NCBI GenBank assembly: GCA_003151815.1
Contig: PLYN01000019.1
Coordinates: forward strand, 3,511 to 62,484
Direction of reading: 5' to 3'
Length of the DNA stretch: 58,974 bases
Source of the DNA: Bacteroidota bacterium
Lineage (GTDB): Bacteria > Bacteroidota > Bacteroidia > 2-12-FULL-35-15
The notes below the pieces were generated by a model. It was not told where the DNA came from, ran no database searches, and saw only the letters and a program-made list of their open reading frames with translations. Positions 25,682-34,609 of the stretch are shown here, piece after piece. The translations under genes and the position numbers were made by a program. Each line of letters starts with the position of its first letter. The first letter of the stretch is position 1.

Positions 25682-27001
25682 ATGGAAATACTGACCCAAG
25701 CAACACAATTTATTTTAAGCCTTTCTATCCTTATCGTTTTACACGAATTAGGACATTTTATCCCGGCAAAATTATTTAAAACCAAAGTAGAAAAATTCTA
25801 TTTGTTTTTCGATCCATGGTTCTCACTTTTTAAAGTAAAAAAAGGCGAGACAGAATATGGTATCGGCTGGTTACCATTAGGTGGTTATGTTAAAATTGCC
25901 GGAATGATTGATGAATCGATGGATAAAGAACAAATGAAATTACCTCCTGAACCTTGGGAATTTCGTTCGAAACCCGCTTGGCAACGCTTAATCATCATGC
26001 TGGGTGGAGTTACAGTAAATGCAGTGTTGGGAATATTAATTTATTCGATGGTTTTATTTGCCTGGGGCGAAGGATTTTTACCCGCCAAAAATTTAACCCA
26101 TGGAGTGGCTGTTGATACATTAGCTTATCAAATGGGCTTGCGCGATGGAGATATGATACTATCAGTTGATAACAAACCAGTTGAAAGCATCAATAAAGTT
26201 CCTTACGAAGTACTTATCAATAAAGCGCAAAGCATTCAGGTAGAGCGTAAGGGAAAAAAGTTGGATATTGCAGTTACTGAAGATGATCTGAGTGAAATGA
26301 TCAAACACAAATACTCACTTGTTGAACCTCGCTTTCCCTTTGATGTTGACACGGTACTTCCAAATAAACCTGCTGCTGTTGCGGGAATCAAAAAAGGAGA
26401 TAAAGTAATTGCGGTTAATCACATTGCTACACCTTATTTTCAGGATGTTGTTAAAATATTGAAGAACAATCAAAATCTTACTGTTGATGTTACTTTACTT
26501 CGCAACAAGGACAGCATCACAACCAAAGCAACTGTTTCAGAACAGGGAACACTTGGTTTCGGACCCAAATCATTGGATAATTATTTCACCCTTGAAACAA
26601 AAAAATACAGCTTCCTGGAATCCTTTCCTGCAGGTACACGCAAGGCTTACGAAACATTTGATGGTTATATCAAACAGTTTAAAGTTTTATTTACGGTGAA
26701 AGACGCTCATAAAGAAATTGGAGGCTTTATGTCGATTGGCAAGGCATACAGCACCACCTGGGATTGGCAACGTTTTTGGGGCTTTACCGCATTCCTGAGT
26801 ATCGTACTTGCCATTATGAATATATTGCCGATTCCGGCATTGGATGGTGGTCATGTCATGTTTTTATTATACGAAGTGATTACCGGAAGAAAACCAAATG
26901 AAAAAGTAATGGAATATGCACAATATGCAGGTATGATTTTATTGTTGTCATTATTACTTTACGCCAACGGAAACGATGTAGTAAGGTTGTTTGCTAAATA
27001 A
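25682..27001 (+). CDS. rseP: RseP-family site-2 intramembrane metalloprotease
   Basis: 439 residues. The zinc motif HELGH (H21, E22, H25) lies in the first transmembrane helix, followed by GWLPLGGYVKIAGM, the conserved juxtamembrane segment. A PDZ pair occupies the periplasmic middle (YQMGLRDGDMILSVDNKPV and AGIKKGDKVIAVNH). The C-terminal NILPIPALDGGHVMFLLYE supplies the third zinc ligand (LDG). The family cleaves anti-sigma factors and leftover signal peptides in the inner membrane. Start chosen at the ATG that places HELGH in the first helix, normal for the family. Confidence 0.93.
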   Translation: MEILTQATQFILSLSILIVLHELGHFIPAKLFKTKVEKFYLFFDPWFSLFKVKKGETEYGIGWLPLGGYVKIAGMIDESMDKEQMKLPPEPWEFRSKPAWQRLIIMLGGVTVNAVLGILIYSMVLFAWGEGFLPAKNLTHGVAVDTLAYQMGLRDGDMILSVDNKPVESINKVPYEVLINKAQSIQVERKGKKLDIAVTEDDLSEMIKHKYSLVEPRFPFDVDTVLPNKPAAVAGIKKGDKVIAVNHIATPYFQDVVKILKNNQNLTVDVTLLRNKDSITTKATVSEQGTLGFGPKSLDNYFTLETKKYSFLESFPAGTRKAYETFDGYIKQFKVLFTVKDAHKEIGGFMSIGKAYSTTWDWQRFWGFTAFLSIVLAIMNILPIPALDGGHVMFLLYEVITGRKPNEKVMEYAQYAGMILLLSLLLYANGNDVVRLFAK

Positions 27002-27003
27002 AT

Positions 27004-27479
27004 AGTTTAAAGTTCAAAATAGAGTTTAATTTGTGGGAGCAATACAAAAATTTGAAGATTTAAAAGTTTGGCAAAATGCTCGAGAAGTCAATCTTCAAAT
27101 TTATAAATTGTCAAATAAGGGTTCTTTTTCTAAGGATTTTGGATTAAGGGATCAAATAAGAAGAGCGAGTGTTTCTATATTATCGAATATTGCAGAAGGG
27201 TTTGAAAGAAATGGCAATAAAGAATTCAGTCAATTTTTATCCATTGCCAAAGCCTCTTCTGCTGAAGTTCGATCACAATTATATGTAGCCAAAGATTTGG
27301 AATATATTTCGGAAGAAGAATTTACGCAAACGATTAGCAAAATGCTTGAGATAAGTAAAATGATAAGTGGATTAATGGGTTATTTAAAAACTTCAGAATT
27401 AAAAGGCATAAAATTTATGGAAGATGAAGTAGCTTATGGAGCAACCCGACTTTAAACTTTGAACTTTGAACTTTAAAAT
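27004..27479. repeat. inverted heptad-like repeats flanking the S23-type gene
   Basis: TTTAAAGTTCAAA at 27006-27018, after the rseP stop codon, recurs inverted at 27451-27479 (TTTAAACTTTGAACTTTG plus AACTTTAAAAT). The two arms enclose the entire four-helix-bundle gene, whose stop codon lies inside the right arm. Related heptad-like AAAGTTNAAAGTT strings occur at 22181, 34485, 38760 and elsewhere in this window. Confidence 0.65.
27033..27455 (+). CDS. four-helix-bundle protein of the 23S-rRNA-intervening-sequence (S23) family
   Basis: 140 residues, all helical. FEDLKVWQNAREVNLQIYKL, LRDQIRRASVSILSNIAEGF, KEFSQFLSIAKASSAEVRSQ and EEEFTQTISKMLEISKMISG correspond to the four helices; the I-A-E-G-F-x-R motif is the family hallmark. 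Homologs are encoded in 23S rRNA intervening sequences and, as Avd, in diversity-generating retroelements; many Bacteroidota carry free-standing copies of unknown role. The start is GTG at 27033 and the last codons run into a flanking repeat. The gene is inserted between rseP and an exported-protein gene. Confidence 0.85.
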   Translation: MGAIQKFEDLKVWQNAREVNLQIYKLSNKGSFSKDFGLRDQIRRASVSILSNIAEGFERNGNKEFSQFLSIAKASSAEVRSQLYVAKDLEYISEEEFTQTISKMLEISKMISGLMGYLKTSELKGIKFMEDEVAYGATRL

Positions 27480-28254
27480 AAAAGCCTTCATATTAATACC
27501 CTTCCTATCCATTATGCTTGTGGCTAATGCACAAGAAGGTACGAGGAACCCCAAAGACAACCTTTCCGAACCCATCGGTAAAATTATGCTCATTCCTTTT
27601 GAGCCCAATTTATATATGAGTGAGATCGACCAAAAAATCAATCAACAAACCAAATGGAAGTTTGAACAAATTCGTGAAAATTTTCGTCGTCAATTAGACG
27701 TTCAACTGAAAATGAAGTTGAATCATATTGCACCAGTTGTTTCATTCTATTCCGATTCTGCAAAAATGGCGGAAGATCTTGAATTCATTTATAAATCCAG
27801 TACACTTTCTTATGATCCGGTTGACAATACAAACAATCAAAAAAATCCTCCTGTAAAACGAAAAGGAATTTCAAATGGACAACTTACCGTGGAAATAAAC
27901 AACGATAAAAAATTCATGAATAAAAAGCTGAATGAAGCTGAATTGATTAGCTATTTGAACAAAAAATACAAAACAGATTATTATGTTTTTATTAATGAGT
28001 TGGACATAAAAAACGATATTAATTCTTACGACATTGCCACAGATTCCTACCAAAGAGAAGTAGCGGTGCATTATTCGATAATAGACAAATCCTCAAAAAA
28101 TATTGCTTCCGGAATTGCGACTGCAAAATTTACATCCAAAGAAAATACTCCTAAAAAAATTGTTACTCTGAGTTTTTCTCCGATTGCTACATTTATTGCA
28201 TCCAAATTTTCAGGAATTCTAAGTCCGGGAAAAGCATCTTCCTCAAAAAAATAG
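27466..28254 (+). CDS. exported protein of unknown function
   Basis: 262 residues. Signal peptide IKAFILIPFLSIMLVANAQ, cleaved after ANA. The mature domain begins KIMLIPFEPNLYMSEIDQKI and ends with KIVTLSFSPIATFIASKF followed by a lysine/serine tail. I do not recognise the family. The first codon is TTG inside the repeat string TTTGAACTTTGAACTTTAAA, so the start is unusual; there is no ATG upstream of the hydrophobic segment. A diverged copy of its last 30 codons lies downstream of the toxin gene (28952-29044), so a tandem paralog once followed it. Confidence 0.6.
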   Translation: MNFKIKAFILIPFLSIMLVANAQEGTRNPKDNLSEPIGKIMLIPFEPNLYMSEIDQKINQQTKWKFEQIRENFRRQLDVQLKMKLNHIAPVVSFYSDSAKMAEDLEFIYKSSTLSYDPVDNTNNQKNPPVKRKGISNGQLTVEINNDKKFMNKKLNEAELISYLNKKYKTDYYVFINELDIKNDINSYDIATDSYQREVAVHYSIIDKSSKNIASGIATAKFTSKENTPKKIVTLSFSPIATFIASKFSGILSPGKASSSKK

Positions 28255-28356
28255 TTTTTAATTATTAAAAAACAAATGGAAACAGGTATTTATGCAGTGC
28301 TGAAATTAATCAAATAAATTACATTCAATTTATAAAAATATCATTCTATTAATTAG

Positions 28357-28364
28357 TAAATTTG
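28357..28364 (+). promoter_or_regulatory. -7 promoter element of the toxin-antitoxin pair
   Basis: TAAATTTG matches the TAnnTTTG consensus 63 bases upstream of the antitoxin ATG. A convincing -33 element is not seen. Confidence 0.4.
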
Positions 28365-28427
28365 TTTAAATAATATAATTAAAAGTGCAAACTTATTTGC
28401 GCCAGTTAATTTAAAAACCCTTACATC

Positions 28428-28646
28428 ATGCACCAATTACTTGTAGATATTAAAGACGATAGTAAAATGGATATTTTACTTAACTTCTTAAAAAGTCTTA
28501 ATTACATTAATGTTAAAGAGCTTTCTGACAATGATATTATTGTTAGTGAAGCCGAAAAAAATGTAATGCGTGAACGCCGAAAAAAAGCGAAACCCGAAAA
28601 CTTTAAAAATTGGGATGATATTAAAAAGTCTTTCAAACTCGATTAA
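28428..28646 (+). CDS. antitoxin of a RelE/ParE-type module
   Basis: 72 residues. A short N-terminal strand-helix segment (HQLLVDIKDDSKMDILLNF) is followed by an acidic-basic helix rich region and a C-terminal toxin-wrapping tail (RRKKAKPENFKNWDDIKKS). Small size, adjacency to the toxin with no gap (its stop codon abuts the toxin ATG) and order antitoxin-toxin match the addiction modules. It should bind the toxin and repress the shared promoter. Confidence 0.7.
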   Translation: MHQLLVDIKDDSKMDILLNFLKSLNYINVKELSDNDIIVSEAEKNVMRERRKKAKPENFKNWDDIKKSFKLD

Positions 28647-28952
28647 ATGAAGAAGTTTAAGATTGTTCTTTATGATGATGCGATTATCGATTTTAATAAA
28701 GCATTAGATTATTATAGGGACATTAATCCTACTGTTGCCAAAAAGTTTCATAGTGCCATAAACACAACCTTTAATGACCTAAAGAAAAACCCTTTTTACC
28801 AAATACGATATGATAATTTTAGATTAAAACTTGTAAAAAAATTTCCTTATCTCTTGCATTTCATTGTGGATGAAAAGACTAAATCTATTTTTATCTATGG
28901 TGTTCGAAGCTCTCATCAAAACCCTGATACCAGTTATTTTTTAAATGAATAA
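28647..28952 (+). CDS. RelE/ParE-family toxin
   Basis: 101 residues with the RelE/ParE core: an N-terminal strand (KIVLYDDAIIDFNKAL), two helices (YYRDINPTVAKKFHSAIN and TFNDLKKNP), and strands YQIRYDNFRLKLVKKFPYLL and HFIVDEKTKSIFIYGVRSS. The pattern 'NP ... R ... FPY.L.F.vde....I.I..V.H' is typical. Members either cleave ribosome-bound mRNA or poison gyrase; which cannot be decided here. The stop codon overlaps the first bases of a duplicated segment of the upstream gene. Confidence 0.8.
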   Translation: MKKFKIVLYDDAIIDFNKALDYYRDINPTVAKKFHSAINTTFNDLKKNPFYQIRYDNFRLKLVKKFPYLLHFIVDEKTKSIFIYGVRSSHQNPDTSYFLNE

Positions 28953-29044
28953 ATACTCCTAAAAAAATTGTTACTCTCACCTTTTCTCCAATAGCAACAT
29001 TTATTGCTTCTAAATTTTCGGTAATGCTTGCCCCGAAAAAGTAA
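28952..29044 (+). pseudogene. 3' fragment of a paralog of the exported protein at 27466-28254
   Basis: Thirty codons read NTPKKIVTLTFSPIATFI then ASKFSVMLAPKK and stop; the upstream gene ends NTPKKIVTLSFSPIATFI, ASKFSGILSPGK. The first 27 bases are identical to 28143-28169. So a tandem paralog lost its 5' part, and its place is taken by the toxin-antitoxin pair, whose stop codon uses the fragment's first two bases. Confidence 0.8.
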
Positions 29045-29274
29045 TCTCATATAATAATTTTTGAATGAAATTTTGCACTGCAATTGTCAGCTCAAGCAAT
29101 ACTTGCAATACTGTCAGTTTTAAGCTTATAAAAAATTACCATTGTTTGTGAGTTATTTTTATAAACATCACAATATTGAGTTTTTCACCACCGCTATGTA
29201 ATATAATTAATCATGCAATCAAGAAACGAAATCAATCATTTAATAATATCACAACCTATGTTTACAAACAAACC

Positions 29275-29590
29275 GCGCTAATTCACACACAACCTACCGA
29301 TGTTTGTAAAAAACGGGAAGAAATGCATTAACAAAAAAAGCGAGTTTAAGAATAAACTACGGAAGTAATTCAAAAACCAGTGCACGTTCATTAATAAACA
29401 GAGTAAGTTCAAGAACAACCTCCTGATGTTAGAAAAAAACCAGAGCGAGTTCATAAACAAACTGAGGGAATTCAAAAACAACCTACCGATATTAGCAGAA
29501 AACCGGAGGGAGTGAATCAACAAATTGAGGGAATTGAAGAATAAGCTGCCGATGTTAAAAGGAAACCGAAAAGAGTTTTTAAACAAACTA
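29275..29590. repeat. 63-bp tandem repeat (minisatellite), about five copies
   Basis: Units carry the recurring blocks CAACCTACCGATRTTAG, AAAACCGGAGGGAGT and AACAAACTGAGGGAATTC. The period is 63 bp (21 codons). The minus frame stays open (NIGRLFLNSLSLFMNSLWFF-type units) and the plus frame reads ENRREFINKLREFKNNLP-type units broken by stops. It is probably non-coding; an open minus frame is expected by chance for a multiple-of-three repeat. Confidence 0.75.
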
Positions 29591-29612
29591 CCAGAATCTA
29601 CTTTACACTCTC

Positions 29613-29643
29613 GACCTGTCAGGTTTTGAAAACCTGACAGGTC
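29613..29643. repeat. perfect 31-bp palindrome
   Basis: GACCTGTCAGGTTTT, one central G, then the exact inverse complement. This is a dispersed palindrome type common in Bacteroidota intergenic regions and would form a strong hairpin in RNA. Confidence 0.8.
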
Positions 29644-29685
29644 TATGAAACGGAAATGACTTTTTTAAAATTAAAAAATGAATAA

Positions 29686-29706
29686 CCTCGAGGCAGAGCC
29701 TTGAGG
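29686..29706. repeat. short inverted repeat of a dispersed intergenic element
   Basis: CCTCGAGGC, three bases, then GCCTTGAGG (one wobble). The stretch that follows, to about 29840, has the look of a dispersed Bacteroidota intergenic element (CCTCGAG recurs at about 29782) and no coding signal. Confidence 0.45.
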
Positions 29707-29941
29707 CATCGTCTTACCCAAATATTGTCTGTTCGAGCCGAGAACGCACCAAACATTCTAAACGACTCTGCAATGAATACCTATCCTCGAGTGGGTGTAT
29801 ATTGAGCGTAGTCGGATTACCCGAACTGACAATACACTCAAAATTAAAATATGAATTCATTAGGATTTTTTAATTTTTTTTCTTAATATTGATATTCCGT
29901 AAACCGGATAAAAAAAATCGTAAAAAATTATTTTACCAAAT

Positions 29942-29971
29942 GCAACCTTTTGAACTTCAATTGCATCTTAT
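29942..29971 (+). promoter_or_regulatory. ECF-sigma-type promoter of the TPR-adhesin unit
   Basis: GCAACC, 16 bases, CATCTTAT. The same arrangement (GCAACC-N16-CGTCTAAT) with conserved spacer bases occurs upstream of the paralogous adhesin at 34610-34639. AAC at -35 and CGTC-like at -10 are hallmarks of extracytoplasmic-function sigma promoters. Confidence 0.6.
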
Positions 29972-30030
29972 GTAAATAAAGGATTAAATGTTCAGCTATA
30001 ATTTTTCAAAAGAGAAAAGAAACAAACACC

Positions 30031-30357
30031 ATGAAAAAGACATTCGTATCAACCGCAATCTTGTTCCTGTTCTTTCTTTACAATTCGTATGGACAGAGTG
30101 CCGAAGACAGCTATATTCGAGCAAATGAAAAATGTACTGAAGGAAATGTAAAAGGTATAGCACATGATTATATAGGAGCGATTAGCCTCTATGATGAGGC
30201 GGTTGCAATTGACCCAAAATATGCGTTAACCTATTACAATCGAGGAATTGCTAAACTTAATTTAGCGGACAATAAAGGAGCTTGTGTAGATTTGAAAAAA
30301 GCAGAAGAGTTAGGATACAAAAAAGCAGAAGAAACAATCATTAAGTTTTGTCACTAA
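30031..30357 (+). CDS. exported TPR protein upstream of an adhesin
   Basis: 108 residues. A signal peptide (TFVSTAILFLFFLYNSYGQ) is followed by about two TPR helix pairs: DYIGAISLYDEAVAIDPKYA-L-TYYNRGIAKLNLADNKGA (in two parts) and CVDLKKAEELGYKKA. Two cysteines (in EKCTEG and GACVD) may pair. TPR proteins act as protein-binding scaffolds. The adhesin gene begins 9 bases after its stop, so the two are co-transcribed; a role in export or presentation of that adhesin is a guess from position. Confidence 0.75.
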   Translation: MKKTFVSTAILFLFFLYNSYGQSAEDSYIRANEKCTEGNVKGIAHDYIGAISLYDEAVAIDPKYALTYYNRGIAKLNLADNKGACVDLKKAEELGYKKAEETIIKFCH

Positions 30358-30366
30358 AAAGTTGAG

Positions 30367-33300
30367 ATGCAAAATAAATCTTTAAATAAAATGAAAAGTA
30401 AATTCTCTGATTTTCAGAAACTTCCTCTCAAATTGCTGATTTTAGGTTTGGTGTTTAACCTTTCTTGCTTCAGCCAATGCCCTAATGCTGGTTTTGAAAG
30501 CGGCAACTTTACAGGTTGGACTGGCACCAATTGTAAAGCTGACTCAAATTCAAGTACGGCTGCTTCTACTCAAACTTGTATCCTTGGCGTCTGTACTACT
30601 ATTCCCGGTCTTACTACTGTTACATATGCTTTTGGTGTTGACCCTTTTCATTTTTTACATATGAGCGTTGGCGCTCAGAACCAGGCATCCAATGCTACTC
30701 CCGAAAATAGCCAGTTTATTATGACATCCGGCAACGACCCACTTGCATCTCCTACCTTTCCTGTTGTTTGTCCGGGAGGCGGAACTTATTCTGCCAGACT
30801 TGGAAACGCACAATCTAGCGGTGGCGGTGAATCCATGATGTATAAATATCTTGTAAATGCCAATAATACACTTTTTACGTATAATTATGCGGTAGTTCTT
30901 ACTGATGGAGGTCATCCCAATTGTGCACAACCTTATTTCAGAATACGGATGTGGGTTTATAATAGCCCTACCGACAGCGTAAGCATTGATTGTGGAAATT
31001 ATGACGTAGATGGAACTACAGCACCGAAGACTCCAGGTTTTACTCAAAGTGGTTCCCAATGGTCCAAACCATGGAGTGCCGTTACTATTCCTCTTGACCC
31101 TTACATTGGAAAAACTGTATCCGTTCAGTTTATTACAAGAGATTGCTGCCCGAGTTGTACAACGGACGCTACTACTCCTTTGGGTTGTTCAATAACGCAA
31201 TCTGGCGGTGGTCATTTCTGCTATGCCTATATTGATGCCAGTTGTGCGCCTTCATCCATTATACCTTCTTCACCAGCCGTTTGTGCGGGTCAAAACATTA
31301 CATTAACTGCTCCTGCAGGTGCAGCCACTTATTCTTGGGTAGGACCAGCAGGCGGAATTGTGTCCGGGCAAGCCGCACAAGTGGCAACTGTAAATGCGCC
31401 CGGAACCTATACAGTAAACATGACCACTTTTGGAATAGTTTCCTGTAATTATTTTTTAACAGTTGTTATGCCTGGAAGTTTGCCGGGTGGCGGCGCTGTT
31501 GCTGTTAACTCGGCAGTTACTTGCGTTGGAGGAAGTGCCACATTAACTGCAAGTGGTGGGGTTACATACTCCTGGGCTCCGGGTGGCGCAACCACAGCCG
31601 CTATTACCGTTTCACCCGGAAGCACTACTAATTATACCGTTACCGGATCAAGCAGTGCATGTTCCAGTGGTACCGCAACCTCAACTGTTACAGTTAATCC
31701 TATTCCAACATCCCCTTTCACTGTTACTCCCGTTTGCATAGGAGTAGGTTCTGATATTACTTATACAGGAAACGCTTCTGCTGCTGACTCCTTTAATTGG
31801 AATTTTGGAACCGGAACCATTATTTCCGGTAGCGGAATAGGTCCTTATAAGGTGAGCTGGTCCTCAAGCGGATCACAAAATGTAACACTTCAGGTTACTG
31901 TTGGAACTTGTGTTTCTCCTATAACTACCAATGCTGTTAATATTAATCCTCCGGCAACTATTAATATTACTCCTTCAACAATTTGTGCAGGATTAAAAGG
32001 TACGCTTACGGCTTCCATTGCCGGTGAAGCCGGTGGCACATTTCTTTGGTCAGATGGCTCTTCCAATGCTGCATTTACATCTGCAACAACGCTTACTGTA
32101 ACCACCTCTTACACTGTTACAGGCACCAATGCCGCTGGTTGCACAGGTACCGGTGTTGGGACTATTACGGTTAACCAAATACAAGATGCTACATTCAGCT
32201 ATTCCCCGGCTACCGTTTGTCAATCCGGAGGAGTAAATCCTGCGCTTTCCTTAACAGGAACACCGGGTGGTACTTTTACTTCTTCTCCTGCAGGCTTAAC
32301 GCTTGATCCTAATACCGGAGCAATCACCAACATAGCTACAACCACTATTGGTGCCTATACTGTTACATACACTACTGCTGGACCTTGCCCCAGTTCAAAA
32401 ACTTTTGTAATTAATATTGTTACCGTTCCAAAGGCCGATTTTACTCTTGGAGTATATTGCCAGAATGTGGCAAATCCTTTACCAACATTTATCAATGGTG
32501 GCAGTGCCGGCGTTTTCAGTTCAACAGCAGGATTGGTATTAAATAGCGTAACCGGTGAAATTAATTTAGCCGCTAGTACGCCTGCTACTTATTCTGTGAA
32601 AAACGACATTAACTCGGTAGGTTGCCCACCTGCTACTTTCACCGCTACCATAACCATTAATCCCGTGCCGGTTACTACTGTAAACTCTCCAACTATTTGT
32701 GCGGGAGCAACTGCAACGCTAACAGCCAGTGGTGGCGCTGCAAATTATTCCTGGTCTACCGGTTTTAATGCTAATCCACTTGTAATTAACCCCGGAGTTG
32801 CTGCATCTTATACAGTTACAGGAACAACTGCCGGTTGTTCTTCTTCTGCTGTGGGTACTGTTACCGCTAATCCGATACCAGTCGTTACTGTTAATAATCC
32901 GGTGGTGTGTGCAGGAATTGCGGCAACAATGACTGCAAGCGGTGCAACAAGCTATTTATGGTCAACAGGTTTTAATGCTGATCCTTTAACAATTAACCCG
33001 GCAGTTGCTGCTTCTTATACTGTTACAGGAACTTCTTTAGGATGTTCCTCAACTGCTTTAGCTACTGTTACGGTTAATCCATTACCTGTTATTGGTGTGA
33101 ATTCTCCGGTTGTTTGTCAGGGATTAGCCGCTACACTAACCGCTACCGGTGCTGTGTCTTATTTATGGAACACAGGTTCTAACGCTAATCCATTAGTAAT
33201 TAATCCTGCTATAGCTGCAAATTATACTGTTACCGGAACTTCTGCTGCTGGATGTACCGGAACAGCGGTTGCCAATGTTTCTATTACTTTATTGCCCGTT

Positions 33301-34482
33301 ATTACTGTAAATGCTCCTGCTATTTGCCTGGGACAAGCGGCAACACTTACCGCTACCGGTGGCGCAACACTTACCTGGTCAAATGGGGTAACGGCCAGAT
33401 CAATAACGGTATCGCCTAATGCAACAACTACTTATACTGTTGCAGATAATACTCCGGGATGTTCCGGATCTGCAACAGGCACTGTTACTGTTAATCAACC
33501 ACCCGTTATTGGTGCTAATTCAGCTACTATTTGTTTAGGACAACCCGCATCATTACTGGCTACCGGTGCAGCCACTTACGTCTGGTCAAACGGATCGGTT
33601 GCAAATCCATTATCTGTTTCGCCGCCAACTACAACTACATACACGGTTATTGGCACCAATGCTGCCGGTTGTAAAGACACGACTACTACAACAGTTGTTG
33701 TTAATCAACCACCGGTTGTTATGGCTACCTCCGATACTATTTGCCCGGGAATTAACGCCACATTAACTGCCAGTGCTGTAAGTACGGGTGGTGCTGTAAC
33801 GTATCTTTGGTCAAATGGTGATGTGACCGCTTCAACAATAGTTAATCCGCAAACTCCAGGTATCGCGCAATACATTGTTACAGGTAAAGATGCTAATGGA
33901 TGTACAGGTACTGCAGTTGGAAAAGTTACCGTTTATAAAACTCCGATAGCAAATTTCGATGCTTCTCCAAACCCTGGTATTGTTTCATCCCCTATCATCA
34001 CTTTTACCGATCAATCGTCATCAGATGTAAATTATTGGTTTTGGAGTTTTGGAGATGGAGATACATTAATGCCGAATACAAAAAGTCCGGTACACACTTA
34101 TCCGTTTGTGGAAACTACCTACAATGTTACTTTAATTGTACACAACGCAGGGATGTGTTTTGCTCAAATCGTTCATCAAATTGTGATAGGTCCTGAATAT
34201 TCATTTTTTATTCCAAACGCCTTCACACCCGATGGAGATGGCATTAACGATACATTCTTTGGAAAAGGTAAAGGGATCATCGAATACGAATTAATGATTT
34301 TTGACCGTTGGGGTAATTTTATTTTCTATGCTGACGATATTGATAAAGGTTGGGATGGAAAAGCGAATGGTGGGGCTGATGTGGCACAACAAGATGTGTA
34401 TGTATGGAAAGTAGCACTTAAAGATGTGTTTAATAAAAAACATAATTTTATTGGTACTGTTACCATTGTGAGAGGGAAGTAG
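30367..34482 (+). CDS. T9SS type B cargo adhesin (paralog A)
   Basis: 1371 residues. Signal peptide near residues 18-37 (LLILGLVFNLSCFSQ); the ATG at 30391 is an alternative start. A ~240-residue N-terminal domain begins CPNAGFESGNFTGWTG and resembles a jelly-roll binding domain. About ten to twelve Ig-like repeats follow (PVVCAGIAATMTASGATSY, NPLVINPAVAA, YTVTGTSxGC), then a PKD domain (~1195, WFWSFGDGD) and the type B sorting domain (FIPNAFTPDGDGINDTFF to VTIVRGK). It is exported by the type IX system. The 3' ~1.6 kb is nearly identical to the paralog at 34802-38755, with divergence upstream, as expected from duplication and gene conversion. Confidence 0.88.
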   Translation: MQNKSLNKMKSKFSDFQKLPLKLLILGLVFNLSCFSQCPNAGFESGNFTGWTGTNCKADSNSSTAASTQTCILGVCTTIPGLTTVTYAFGVDPFHFLHMSVGAQNQASNATPENSQFIMTSGNDPLASPTFPVVCPGGGTYSARLGNAQSSGGGESMMYKYLVNANNTLFTYNYAVVLTDGGHPNCAQPYFRIRMWVYNSPTDSVSIDCGNYDVDGTTAPKTPGFTQSGSQWSKPWSAVTIPLDPYIGKTVSVQFITRDCCPSCTTDATTPLGCSITQSGGGHFCYAYIDASCAPSSIIPSSPAVCAGQNITLTAPAGAATYSWVGPAGGIVSGQAAQVATVNAPGTYTVNMTTFGIVSCNYFLTVVMPGSLPGGGAVAVNSAVTCVGGSATLTASGGVTYSWAPGGATTAAITVSPGSTTNYTVTGSSSACSSGTATSTVTVNPIPTSPFTVTPVCIGVGSDITYTGNASAADSFNWNFGTGTIISGSGIGPYKVSWSSSGSQNVTLQVTVGTCVSPITTNAVNINPPATINITPSTICAGLKGTLTASIAGEAGGTFLWSDGSSNAAFTSATTLTVTTSYTVTGTNAAGCTGTGVGTITVNQIQDATFSYSPATVCQSGGVNPALSLTGTPGGTFTSSPAGLTLDPNTGAITNIATTTIGAYTVTYTTAGPCPSSKTFVINIVTVPKADFTLGVYCQNVANPLPTFINGGSAGVFSSTAGLVLNSVTGEINLAASTPATYSVKNDINSVGCPPATFTATITINPVPVTTVNSPTICAGATATLTASGGAANYSWSTGFNANPLVINPGVAASYTVTGTTAGCSSSAVGTVTANPIPVVTVNNPVVCAGIAATMTASGATSYLWSTGFNADPLTINPAVAASYTVTGTSLGCSSTALATVTVNPLPVIGVNSPVVCQGLAATLTATGAVSYLWNTGSNANPLVINPAIAANYTVTGTSAAGCTGTAVANVSITLLPVITVNAPAICLGQAATLTATGGATLTWSNGVTARSITVSPNATTTYTVADNTPGCSGSATGTVTVNQPPVIGANSATICLGQPASLLATGAATYVWSNGSVANPLSVSPPTTTTYTVIGTNAAGCKDTTTTTVVVNQPPVVMATSDTICPGINATLTASAVSTGGAVTYLWSNGDVTASTIVNPQTPGIAQYIVTGKDANGCTGTAVGKVTVYKTPIANFDASPNPGIVSSPIITFTDQSSSDVNYWFWSFGDGDTLMPNTKSPVHTYPFVETTYNVTLIVHNAGMCFAQIVHQIVIGPEYSFFIPNAFTPDGDGINDTFFGKGKGIIEYELMIFDRWGNFIFYADDIDKGWDGKANGGADVAQQDVYVWKVALKDVFNKKHNFIGTVTIVRGK

Positions 34483-34525
34483 TTTAGTTGAAAAGTTAAA
34501 AGTTTTTGTCAATGGAAAAATAAAG

Positions 34526-34558
34526 AAATGCTCCGCAATAAAATGCTGAGCATTTTTT
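34526..34558 (+). terminator. intrinsic terminator after adhesin A
   Basis: AAATGCTC, a 14-base loop, GAGCATTT and a T run. Stem of 8 bp. It lies 45 bases after the adhesin stop codon. Confidence 0.65.
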
Positions 34559-34609
34559 GTTGAAATTTTATTACATCTCAACAAAGTTTTACCAAAATGA
34601 TATACGAAT

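Larger units (their letters stand above)
29045..29941. other. gene-free, repeat-rich spacer
   Basis: No convincing gene between the paralog fragment and the ECF-type promoter. It contains the 63-bp minisatellite (29275-29590), a perfect 31-bp palindrome (29613-29643), a short palindrome (29686-29706) and a dispersed-repeat-like stretch to about 29840. Confidence 0.6.

Noticed and set aside
29278-29586. 102-residue minus-strand frame as a gene
   Set aside because: It consists entirely of the 63-bp minisatellite; an uninterrupted frame is expected when the period is a multiple of three.
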